DNA from: Papilionanthe hookeriana x Papilionanthe teres
Lineage: Eukaryota > Streptophyta > Magnoliopsida > Asparagales > Orchidaceae
DNA: 64,000 nucleotides
NCBI GenBank assembly: GCA_022702705.1
Contig: CM040421.1
Location: 61,420,621 to 61,484,620 of the forward strand
Reading direction: 5' to 3'
Part shown: piece after piece, positions 24,701 through 35,849 of the stretch
How the letters are laid out: each line of letters begins with the position of its first letter
Numbering within the stretch: position 1 is the stretch's first letter
Position numbers and translations under genes: made by a program
Notes under the pieces: generated by a model
Databases searched by the model: none
What the model was told of the DNA's origin: nothing
The model's input: the letters and a program-made list of their open reading frames with translations, nothing else

Positions 24701-25099
24701 GAGTTGACTTCGTAATTTCTTCGAATCTAGTGTTGAACTTGTCGGTGTCTCCTCACGAATCGGAATGGCTGGCTCTTACGGATTATCTTCAAAATGCGAA
24801 GGCTCTAACTTCTATCGTAGCTGGAGCTCCTCGAAACTCACAGATAGATCCGTTGCTTGTTGAACTCTCGTAGCCTCCTTGATGGATGCCTTCTTTGTCA
24901 TTTTGATCGTCGAGATCTTGTATGATTTGAGAATTGTTGTTGGTATCGAAGTCGATATCCGGATTGTCGTTAGTTACGTAATCGTTAGAAACAGTCAAAA
25001 CGTAGCCAACGCCATCACCCTTATCATTATATGATCCCACCGAAGTGAGCGAGATAATCATACAAAATCGGAGGTTCGAGGGATTTCTCCCCAGAATCG

Positions 25100-26890
25100 G
25101 AAACAACTATCCTAGGATAAGCGACCCCTAGTCCAGCCTTAGGAGTCTCGGTCCTCTCTTCTTCGTCGATTTTCTTCTTCTCTTCGATTGTCTTCGTCGA
25201 GGTGGTTCTTCTATCGCAAGTGATAGTACCGGCTTAACAGGTCTCGAACTACGAATTGAAGCTCGCACGAAGCGGTTCGGATGTTGTCTAAAATCTTCTT
25301 CGAAGACCTCGTCGAGGCGGTAGTCCATCCATCGTCGGTTGCATAGGGATCTATCGGGATGACGGGATCGGTTGAGATAACATTGACGGAACCTCCTTTA
25401 CGGGGTTCCTTCATGTACTCCTTCGGGATTGTTATATTTCCTTTCCGAAGGTTGTCGTTGAGCCGACTTTTAAAGGTAATACAATCTTCATCTTGTGCCC
25501 GAGCATCCAGATGGTAGGGGCAAAAGTTGGGATCACCTTTCTTGTTGACTTCCTCTGGTCTTTTGGGCTCTGGCAGCTGGAAATCTGGAGTTTTCATTAG
25601 GCTACGAAACATCTTTGGTAATGCTTCATTTTTGAACGGATATTCTCTGCTCAGAAGCTCCCTTAATGTACGTTGCGGACGGGACGGTTGTTCATACTGC
25701 GGAGACGACTGATGGCTGGATCGGGGTTGCTTGTAGTACTGTTGTGGTTCTTTGCGGCCGTTACGGTGGTATTTGCATCGGTTGCTTGCCTTTGTCAGCT
25801 ACTTGCAACGATCCGGATTTCTTTTCGAAGGTCTTCACCGAAGCTACGCTTGTCAGTCTTGTCATGAAAACTTAATTGCTTCGCCTCTTCTTGCAAGCTT
25901 CGGCCTTGCTTAACAACTTCTCAAAAGTCTTAATAGTGAATCCTTTGAGGAGAAGTGCTTATCGGGCCGTGAATGCTTTTAAGCAAGATGCTGATCGCAT
26001 GTTGTTCTTGCGAGTTGTGGTTCACACTTCATGCTTAAATTTCTCCATCGAAGTATGTAATCCACTAAAGTTTCATTCGGCCTTTGTTTCTCTACCACTA
26101 AATCACCTATAGTGATGTGGTGCGAGCTCCGGCAAATCGCTTGATGAAGAGGCTCTCTAGCTCCGAGAATGTCTTCACTGAACCATTGGGTAATTCTGCA
26201 TACCAGTCGAAGGCGATTCCTGACAGACTGCTGACGAACTGTCGGAAGAGTAACGCATCGCTCCCGCCGGCATTGCAACAGCCGGCACGAAAGTGTGCAA
26301 CATCTTTGTCGGGGGTTCCGGTTCCGTCGAAGGTCTTAAACGAGAGGTGGTACGAAGCCTTTCGGGTATTGGACGGCGTCGAATTCTTACAGGTAAGGTC
26401 TACCCGTCCGAATAGATGTCCCGTTCTTCGATTGTGCTAGGGCTTCTCGCACTTTCGTTGCTACCGAGTTTTTGATATCCTTTTCGGGGATCATACTTTG
26501 TGTCGTGTCCTTTTTAGCTGGTCATCCCCATTGACGGATGTAATCTCCTTTCCTCCGTCTACGATATGAATGACCTGCGGGGGTGTTTCTCCATGTGGTT
26601 GTACTTGACTGCGGAGAGTGGCCGGAGCTACGGCCATCTCTTCCATCCTTTTCGCCATTTGAGCGATCGTGTCGTCCTTTTCTCGAAGCTGTCTCCTCAT
26701 CGGTTCCGGCTCCTCTCTTTCTGCGGTTGCGGGAGCACCTTGAGAAGGCGATGAAGCTCGTGTCTCGACCATATTGATTTCGCATATTCGTTGTCCATGA
26801 ATTCCGATGAGTCGATCTCATCCCCGAACTTTTCTTCTCTTTCTTTTGCCAGCCGTCGGATGTCGGTTCTCGGCTTTTCCATGGCATCTT
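25100..26890 (-). pseudogene. Gag region
   Basis: Three frames cover it. The first has FGDEIDSSEFMDNEYAKSIW near 26800, then MVETRASSPSQG (26772) and a predicted coiled coil (EPMRRQLREKDDTIAQMAKR). Next is the retrotransposon-gag block with ITIGDLVVEKQRPNETLVDY and LRWRNLSMKCEPQL near 26050-26110. Last is a Cys/His segment FCPYHLDARAQDEDC near 25540, a CPYH...C variant of the zinc knuckle seen in Tat elements. Gag packages the element RNA. Confidence 0.78.
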
Positions 26891-26899
26891 CTAGCGGAG

Positions 26900-28045
26900 C
26901 TTTCTGTGTGTCTTTGCGGTTGTCATGTGATAGTTGTCGGGTCCCTTTTCACGAGTCCCCTTTATCGCGGTAGCACTTTCTTCGGATTCCGGCCTCTGGC
27001 GAGACTTTCTCTCTCGAGTCTGTTGTTTCGGTCTCAGCTGCCCGTAGTGGGACGCCACACCATCCTTCTAGCGGCGAGAAGGTCTATGACCGGATGGTCG
27101 CATCGGCCAAATCGTTGGAAGGTGGTATCCTCCCTAATCTGCAATCACGATACTACGACGGGCGGGCTAGCCTTCATTCTCTTGCTTGGCTTTTCTATCA
27201 TGATGGCGGGTTCTACTCGGGGCCCGAGACGGGATTTGACCGGCACCCGCCCTATCCTTCGTAGAATCTCCGATACGGGGCGGTTTTCCTTCCTTGCTAA
27301 CTTCTACCAAAGTTTGCGGTCGAGCAAACGGCGTAGTTCTAGTTCTTTTCTTGCGGCTATCGTTGTAGTATGCGGAGTGAGGTAATGTGGCGACAATCTT
27401 GCGAACATTCTCCTCGTCCTCTGCGGCGGAGAGGGGATGGAACCTGCTTCCTCCCAAAAGTGGTATGTAGTCGAGCGGTGGTGTATATTACGGTAGCGGT
27501 GTATATTCGGCGACTACGGAATTTCCTCGGGAAGGCAATCTCGGCGGCTACGGCTTCTACGGCGATCCTTCTATTTCTATTTCTTCTTTGGGTCTTTGTC
27601 GGCGACGGAATCTTTGAAGCTGGACCCGATTTCGAAGACGAGAAGGTCTTACGGGAAGATCCGTACCCTCCACGGTAACGGAGTTTATCATAGTTGCGGA
27701 TTTCTTTCCCCTTTGATTTGGCGGAAGTCGGGGTAGGTGCGGAAACAACTAGACCGAGTGGGGGTAGTGAGAACGGTCCTCCTGCGGACGGCGGTACTCC
27801 TCCTAGTCGGGACCCTTTGCGGGGAGGAAACTCTTGGGTCGACCTAAGGTTGAACTCGAGCGAGTGGCTCCTCGGCTTCGGATACCTTGTTCGTCGGTGC
27901 AAAGAGGGAGACGTCGGTGACCTTGACGTTCGTGTTTTCGAATCCACTGTCCGAATCGGATGACCCCATTGTCGGGCGGCTCATCCTTATAGACGGCGAA
28001 GTCGAGTCCGTTGGTGAAGGAGAAAATCGGCTTCGGGGCTTCCAT
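26900..28045 (-). pseudogene. N-terminal gag extension or ORF1-like region
   Basis: The first ATG after the primer site with coding-like sequence is at 28045 (MEAPKPIFSFTNGLDFAVYK). Further readable pieces are SSDSDSGFENTNVKVTDVSL near 27950, SAPTPTSAKSKGKEIRNYDK near 27720 and TQRRNRNRRI near 27590. Ogre elements carry an ORF1 here; I cannot tell whether this is a separate ORF1 or the start of gag because the frame is broken several times. Confidence 0.5.
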
Positions 28046-28337
28046 TTCTGTAGGGTAGATTATGGTTGTCAGTCCCAAGTTATGCTTCTTTTCTTTAGGA
28101 CGAAAAGAAAGGAATTGAAAAGAGTCCGAACTCATCTTTGTTCATGTATTTATAATAAGGAGTCATTAGTTAGAAGAGTCACTTATTAGAGGGTTTGTTT
28201 ATTTAGAACGGAATGTTCAAAGGTATAGAGAAGGTAAGGAATCCGATTCAGAGTTGGAAAGGAAAAGAAAGTCTTAAGTAAGACTTCTCGACTCGAAGGA
28301 TCATTCTAAACTAACACTTATTGGGGGTCCACCCCAC

Positions 28338-28353
28338 CTCGAAAATGAGGTAA
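28338..28353. other. Small leader hairpin resembling the LTR-tip hairpin
   Basis: ACCTCGAAAATGAGGT is a 6-bp-stem hairpin in the untranslated leader between the primer site and the first gag-region ATG. It shares the ACCT(C)...GAGGT arms of the LTR-tip hairpin. Confidence 0.5.
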
Positions 28354-28550
28354 AAGGATCTCGGAACCTCTCTTGTTTAGGGGTGTCTAAACGGTGGCTC
28401 CTAAATCCGAGAGAATGTTGGCTATACTCATTCGAGATAGGAATGAACATAGTATTCCAACGGAAAGAAGGGTAGTTTGATCCACGAGGGACATGGATAC
28501 ACTACCGAATTTTGAAAACGAGAATTATCGATTATAATGGAGAGAGGAAT

Positions 28551-28569
28551 CCTCCCAGTGGAGTCGCTG
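28551..28569 (-). other. Primer binding site, tRNA-Arg-like
   Basis: On the minus strand, six bases after the LTR end, the sequence reads CAGCGACTCCACTGGGAGG. Plant tRNA-Arg(ACG) would give TGGCGACTCCGCTGGGGA, so 14 of the first 18 aligned positions agree. tRNA-Arg priming is characteristic of Tat/Ogre elements. The imperfect first bases may be another CHG-site sequence error. Confidence 0.72.
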
Positions 28570-30709
28570 AAATCCTGTCGGCATTTTTTTTAGGTCGTGT
28601 GTTTTATTTTGAAAAGGGGTCACTCTAACGAAGTTCGTCGGCGAATTTTTAATTTAATTAAAATAAATAATTTGAAAAGTAGTATTTGATTTTGAAAATA
28701 ATTTTAAATTTGAAGGTTTTAAGATATGAGATTAAACCGATCTCACATCCCAAATAGTTTATGTAAACGAGCACCGCACCACAAACAGTGTATCTATCCC
28801 TAAGGATAGACACACTGCTTGATGGTGGGGCTCGATTAAATAAACTAGAAGATTTGTGACATCCGTTTGGTCTGCGAACCAATTTTATAAGCCGACAAGT
28901 TTCCCCTGCTTAATATGAAAACATTAAACAGGGTTTATATTACCTAGGTTCTTTAGAATTCCCTATAAGGGCAAGCCCCTATAGTTAATTACATCTTAAG
29001 TGATGGGAATCACCTAAGAAAACTCTCGATAATAATCAATAATTCTGCTCTCAAGGATTTCGAAGTTTAAGTTTTCAAGGGATTGAATTTTGGAATTTCA
29101 ATAGGGAATGGATCGAGTTTGGAACATTTTGTTTTGGGAATCCAAAGGAAGAAAAGTAGGAGAAATCACAGATTCGAAGTGAACTCCGGTAATTTCCCGA
29201 CTATCCTATTGTTTGGCTTGGATTTAGGAAAGTCCTATTGTTTGTTTAATGTTTTGATCTTGCCAATTTTAATTAATTAGGGCTTATATTTGTATGATAA
29301 AATCAAACAAATAGCCTCGAAGATGTGAGGATTTATTGTCGTATCGGACGACTACCTCGGAATCCTAAGACCGGTTAGGACTTAATTTGCAATGCAAATG
29401 CCTAACGAAGAGTTGAGGATTTATGTTGCACTTAGGCAAACTACCTCGAAGTCCTATGGCTTGGTTATTTAATTCTAAGAAAGCTTTGCTTGATGTAGAT
29501 TCAAGTTTTCGCGATGACGATGGCCGTGCTTTGCCCACCACGCTCAGAGCTCCTTATTGTTGCGGAGGTTTTAGTTTTAGAAATCATAAATCGGGAGATG
29601 AGAAAAGTGTTTTGGTTTAGAGAAGTCTTAATTTCCAAGTGTTTCTTATGTTTTAATTAAAACAAATCTTAAAGTTGATTATAACGACACGGTTAAGATC
29701 CCGCGGTTCCATCCTTCGGCATCATTATTTTTATCGGATTCACTTAGTCCAGATGAATTTGCTAAACTCAGCTGAATGAGTTCCACACTTTCATTTAGAC
29801 CGTGGGAAATCCCGTTAGCAACACGTAGGTTACATCATCCGAGGTATTCCCGATCATCCAACGGGACGTTTTAAATTAGTTGCAATTGTAGTTTTGTGTT
29901 ACGTTTGTGATTAAATTTTGAGTTGTTTTATATTTTGAAATGTTGTGGCGGTGAATTTTATCTTGCGATGACTTTTAACTTAGTTTTGGTTTCAGTTTTA
30001 GGGGCTATCCTAAAGGTATGAGTTTTCATGCAACGAGTTGTTTATCATGCGAGAAAAGTAAGTGCAATGCGAGTTAAAAAAATTGCAAGAAGGTAAATTG
30101 CGAAAGTAGATTGCAATAAAATAAAAGCGTACACGGAGGGTCTTCCCGTCATTCCAAGTTGCACTTAAAACATAATTAGAATATTTAAGCAAGTTCTTAG
30201 GTAAAGCTAAGGTAAGGGTTTTGGTTTTCTACCAAATTCCTAATCCATATGGCTAGTCATTTCCTATGACGTCTAGGTTCTTTGTGTTTTTGTTTGAAGA
30301 CGATTTTCTTCATCGAAAGAATAATTAAATTCGATTGTTCTTATAAATGTCCTATCATATTGAGTGAGTGCTTAAGAAGAATCTTAAACATCTTTTCGAT
30401 ATTTCTAGGATTGTTTTCAGTCCAAATGAATTTAATTATATAAATGAATTAATCGTCAGAGGATTCAAGTTTTGTTGTTATCTTGCTCGGTGAACTAGGA
30501 CATTTGAATATCCTATAAGTGAAGTAACATTTCATTTAATGTTCTGTTTAGGAGTTATAATAATCAAAGCTTTCGAGGGTAAATTAATATTCAAATGGTT
30601 TGTGATTTAGTTTAATTTCCATTAATGGGTTTAAATTTGGAATAGTGTTCAAGTTATTTTTAGATTTATTTTGAATTCTTTATGTCTTTGGTGATGTTAT
30701 ATTTAATTG

Positions 30710-30890
30710 ACTTAATTTAATTTAATTTAATTTAATTGAGTTTTAATTTAATTTAATTTGATTTGATGTTTAATCAATTTGATTTGATTTAATTTAATTT
30801 AATTATTTAATTTAATTTAATTTAATTTTAATTTAATTTAATTTAATTTAATTTAATTTTAATTTAATTTAATTTAATTTTTAATTTTAA
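30710..30890. repeat. Degenerate TTAAT pentamer array in right LTR
   Basis: Counterpart of 11128-11320. The unit count and order of variant units differ, as expected of a slippage-prone array since insertion. Confidence 0.9.
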
Positions 30891-33463
30891 TTGAAATTTT
30901 TAAAGAGTTTAATAATTAAGTCTTTTAATATTTTAAATTTGAGTTATCATTTTAATTAAGAATTGAATATTAATGAGATAATTAATTTAGGGATTTTTAA
31001 ATTAAAGAATAAATTTCTTCCTAATAATATCCCTATTTTAATAATTCGATTTTGTTATTCTTCCAAATTTAATCCATTATTTAATTAAAGTTTAATCATT
31101 TTAAAATTGTTTAATGGGTTTCTACCCTTTAATTATTTAAATTTCAATCATCCAAATCAGATTAGGATCAAATATTTTACTTGTTAATTTTTTTATTAAA
31201 CCTAAAAGTTTTAATTAAGGATTAAAGATTTTAATTACCATTTTACCCTTTAAGCTTAATAATTTCATAACTCACTAAATTGAACTCAAATGAACTTGAA
31301 ATTTTTATGTAACTTCACTCATATGTCAATAAAGACATGAGAGGAGAAAATGTGATTTTTCTGTATTTAATTTATTTATATAATTATTTTTGGTAGAAAA
31401 TAGAGATTTTCAAGGAAAATTTAATAACATGACCAAGGGAAAGTTTCTATCCTTAAGAAAATTAGAGGACATTCCTAATGACCAGAGGACCACTTGGACC
31501 AATTTTGGTGATTTTTTGAATTATATTATTTTTATTATAATTATTTTAAGTTTTGGAGTGTCAATTAATTTAAAAATAAAATAAATGTTGAAAAATGAGT
31601 TTTATATTTTTCAAAATTCTCTCTGATATCAAGGAAACCAGAGAAGCAAATTTTGCAATTTTCTGATTTTTCTATGATTTATTATAATTATTTTAGTGAA
31701 AATGCTAGAAAATACATTTTTTAATTTTAAAAATATCCTAAAGCTTTAAAATTTAATATCTCACCAAATAGACCTAGGAAAAATATAGGGTTTGTTCCTA
31801 TGTGATTAAAGTTCAAAATGTGACATTTTGGTGAATTTTATTATTTTTGTGATTTTTATTATTTTTTTAATTATTAAAAATATTAAAATATTATTAAAAA
31901 TCAACTTTTTTAGAAAAGTGAAATTTTAATTTTCTTAGGTTCCCCTGATATCAGAGAGGCTCCAAAACCAATTTGGTGAATTTTTGAAAGGTATTTTAAA
32001 AGTTATGAATTTTTAAAGTTCAAAATGGCTAAGTGGCTTAATCAACCCAATTAGTGGGGCTAACCAAGTCAATTGACCTCAAATTTTTATGGTGGATTCC
32101 TCTGATCCTAAAGGTCAGTGGAGAATTGATTTCAAGTCAATTTGATGCATGGTTAACTCTAATTAATTAAAGACCTATTTTGGGTGTTTAAGCCGATTAG
32201 GGTTGCTTTAAATGAACTAAGTCAAAACCTATTTTTCCTAGGGTTCTCTGGTCATAAGCAACATCACCAAATTTTTCTAGAATTTATTTCACAACATGCT
32301 ATTTATTGGAATTAAAATATTCAAAACGAGTATCCTGAACTTGAAAAATCAATAAATTTTTATAGGGATGGCCTCGACTTTGGAAAATTCGGGGAATGTT
32401 CCCAAATTCGGAGGCTTCAAAGCCCTATGGTCTCATGCCATGTTGAATTGTATGCATGCATGGAGAATTAAAATAATGCAGAGAGTAAATAAATTATAAA
32501 AAATAAAATACTTGATGAAATTAAATGATTTCTTTTCCACATTATTCTCCTACATTCCACTGAGCAAGAGGGTATTTTTATTTTATTTTTATGATTTTCC
32601 TACACGGAGATATGAATTTTTGAAGTTTAGGGAATTAAATAAATAAGAAAATACCTAATTTTCTATTTATCCACGCGGCGCCGGCGCATCCTCGGCGACT
32701 CCGAAAGGCCGCGCGGCGCGCTCCCGTTCGACGCCGCCACTTGAGTCGGCGGCCGGGCCCGCGGTTCTCGCACCGTTTCCGGTCCGACGCCATCCGAGTC
32801 GTTCGTCCGCGCGTGTATTGAATGGACGGCATCCGTTCATCGTCCCCAGTGTTCTCGCCCGAGAGCGCGTCCACACTAAATCCACTAAGATCTCGCTCGA
32901 TTCTCGATGGATTTTTTGTTCTTATACTCTATGGATTCGTCTTGAAGAGACGAACACATCTATACGGTTAACATGCATTGAAACTAAGGCATTTGAAATA
33001 GAGATTCTCCGGAAGCTCGGGATGAAGAATTAGCTCATACCTTGGCTCGGAGAAGTGTGGCTTCAATGCGAGAGTTGTTGCACCTTCGATTGGATCCCGG
33101 CAAGCTCCGGATGAAGTCTCCTGGTGCAGTGAATTGTCCGGATATGATTTCGACCAAGCCCGATCACAAAGCTTGGAGGCTGGAGCAACCGGGTGGCTCG
33201 GAGATGGGGCTTTTGTTGGTGGACACCTTCCCTTGGTGCAGTGAAGGTGTAGAGCCAATCGATTTGAGAATTGGCTCCACTGTGGAGAAGTGTCCTGGTT
33301 TTGGGTGGAATTTCGACTACGAAATTGAGCTTACGAGAGGAGAAATGGCGGGGGATTTCATCTGGGGATCAAGTGCTCTAAGGGTGGAGAAGGGTACGGA
33401 ACAATTTTGGCGAGTTTTGGCAAGGTTTGTGCTTAGCTCCTCTCATGGCCGAGAGGGGTGGAG

Positions 33464-33471
33464 TTTAAATA
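33464..33471 (-). promoter_or_regulatory. Predicted TATA box driving the gypsy transcript
   Basis: TATTTAAA on the minus strand with GC-rich flanks, identical to the left LTR copy. Start of transcription is predicted around 33435. The leader from there to the gag-region ATG at 28045 would be about 5.4 kb. Confidence 0.55.
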
Positions 33472-35844
33472 GGAGAGGGTGGAAGGCCTCCCGGGGGAGT
33501 TAGGGCTTGGGATCGAGCTGCTACGGTGAGGAGAAGATCGGCCGTGGTGACCACTAGGCATGGGGCGGCTCGGCAAGTGAGAATTTCGATGTTGGCTCAC
33601 ATGTGAGCTCTCGGCCATGGTGTTTTCCGGCGGCTACGGTGGCCGGCCGGCCGAGCAATGGTCACCATCTTGGTCGGGTGGGTCGGGGCGGGGTTTAGTG
33701 TAGGCGATTGGCAAATGCCATGTGTAAAGGGTTTGATTTAGATGGAATGGGGGCATGGCTAAATTTGAACCTAAATGGGTCAACCCACCCATTTGGGCTA
33801 GGTGCACCACCCGAGGCCTGGTTTTGGTGAGGGAAAAGTGATTTGGCTCGGCATAATCGGTAGGGTCAAGTCACCATCCAAGCACGATTAGGCTTAAGCA
33901 TGGTTTAGTGGAATCATGGAAGTGGTTAATCACCTTTAGGAATTAAGGAAAGAGCCTCCTCCGTTTGCCCAAAATGGCATGGTGACATGTAAAGAGGCTC
34001 TCATGGCTTGCATATGGCTTGTGCATGGCTCCATGGCTCCATTTGGCTTGGGAAAAGGTTTGGTCGATTTCATAAAAAAGGATTTTAAGGATTTTGGATA
34101 ATTTGGTGGAAATTTGGATGAAGCTTCATTTAGAATTATTTGATGATTGGTTTAGGACTTAGGGATGATTTTAATTGAAAATATGATGAGGGGAAATGTC
34201 ATATGGGCTTTGGAAGAATTTTTTGGGGTTTTGGATTTGGTGGAAGTGGGCTTTTAAAATGGTTTAAGGAATGGGCCTTTTAAGTTTTGAAAATGAATTT
34301 ATGGATGGGAATTTTGTAAAGAGGTTGGGCCAAATAATTGTTGGGTTTAGCTCATGGATGTGTCATGAGTGACTTGAAGCAAATTGGGGGTGATTTGGAT
34401 TTGAATTGGGTTGAATTTGAGCTCTTTTGGTGAACGGGCCAATATAGGTCCAAGTGGGCCAAGTTGGGCCAATGTTGAGCTAGAGTTGAAATTGATATAA
34501 AATCAATGTTGAGAAATATTTATGGGAGTGTTTCAAAGAGGTTTTAACTTTGGTTGGGCTTTGATTTTGGGGTTTGGGCTCATTTGGGTTAGGTTTGGGT
34601 TTAGGTCAAAAATGGGCCTTTTAGCCTTGGGTTGAGTTTGAGTGGGGTTTGGGTCTAAATTTTGGGCAAATCATGTTAGTGTTTTGTTTGTGGGAATGTT
34701 AAGGAAGATTTAGAAAAGATTTGGGGTTAATTGGAATTGAGTTGGGTGAGTTTAGGTTAGGTTTAGGTCATGGGTCCAAATTGGGCTTTAAGGCCAAAAG
34801 TGAGATTGGATCCAAATGTCAATCAAATTGTGCTTGGATTTGGTCTAGATTGGTATTTGGGATATTTATTTGAAGTTTAGAATTGAATTGGACCAAAATT
34901 GGGGTCAATTGGGTAGGTTTGGTTTGACATTGGGTTTACTTTAGGTTAAAATGGGTCGAATTGGGGGTTTTGACAAAAGTAGGGTAAATTGACAAAATTG
35001 GCCCATGGTGTAGTTGGACAAAATGAAATTAGGAATATTTGAGATTTTCTGGAATTTTCTGGGAATTTTCTGAATTTTTTGATTTTTGGGCCGAGAAGGG
35101 TATTTTGGGTATTTGGAGGGTATTGGGAGGTATTTTTGGAATTTTTGGTATTTTTGGGTATGGATGATCAATTTAAGTGATGTGGAGATGTTTGGTATTG
35201 ATTTTGGAAAATTTTGGGTAATTTGGAAATCTTTGAGAAATTTGGGTAATTTCAAGGGTTTTGGGTGAAGTTAAGCGGGTGTAGGGTCCGGGGGTCAAAA
35301 TTGAAAATTTGGGAAATTGAAGATTGGGTGAATTTAAGTGGAATGAAATCATTTTGGTTGAGCCATGAAGCCATTTCAAGCCCACATGAGCCATGAAGGG
35401 ACTCATTTGAGGCATTCAGCTATGTTGTTCCTAACCCTCTTGCGAGGGCTTAGGGGTTAAGGACCATCCATGTGAATCACCTACATGAGTCGGGAGGTCA
35501 AGTTAGGTATGGGTGTGGTTTTAGGAAGTGTGTGAAAGTGTAGTGTATGTGTAAGTGCATGTGTAAGTCGGCCCCTTCACTGAACGAGGCCACCAGGGCG
35601 ATCCTAAGGCCAAAGAGTCCTATAGGAACTCATCCTTTAAACTTCCACATTTGATTTCAACCCTCTAGGTGATTAGGGGTCTACGGTCGAGTTTGTAGAG
35701 TTTGCGGGGAGTTAAGAAGTGGTTTGAATTTCTAAAAGGTGGGTCCCAATTCTAGTCCTCTAAGATAGTCAAAGGAAAAGCCTAAGGCTAGATCCTAAGC
35801 ACTAAAAAGAAGAAGAGAAGACCTCATCAAAAATGAGGTCAACA

Positions 35845-35849
35845 GCCTC
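35845..35849. other. Right target-site duplication GCCTC
   Basis: Directly follows the terminal CA of the right LTR and matches 9004-9008. Confidence 0.93.

Larger units (their letters stand above)
9009..35844 (-). mobile_element. Giant Ty3/gypsy (Tat/Ogre-like) LTR retrotransposon, 26.8 kb
   Basis: Two near-identical direct LTRs with TG...CA ends bound the element, and GCCTC target duplications flank it. The coding domains read on the minus strand in the order gag, protease, RT, RNase H, second RNase H, integrase. That order, with the dual RNase H and an R-type tRNA-Arg primer site, is diagnostic of the Tat/Ogre lineage of plant gypsy elements. An additional reading frame follows integrase. 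The element is exceptionally long: the LTRs alone are 7.27 kb each and 54% of the total. LTR divergence in AT-rich parts is very low (a handful of substitutions by eye over about 650 bp, 11701-12360 against 31261-31920), so insertion is recent. The internal coding region is broken into many frames, probably in part by sequence errors (see findings). Confidence 0.95.
28576..35844 (-). repeat. Right LTR (5' LTR of the minus-strand element), 7269 bp
   Basis: TG...CA-bounded copy of 9009-16281. In the minus direction this is the promoter-bearing LTR that precedes the primer site. It contains the same hairpin tip (35820-35840), TATA box (33464-33471), CpG island (32672-32870) and TTAAT array (30710-30890). 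Confidence 0.95.

Noticed and set aside
26807..27385. Long plus-strand ORF of 192 codons
   Set aside because: It is opposite the gag/ORF1 region of the minus-strand gypsy element; the GC-rich composition opens shadow frames. No recognisable domain.
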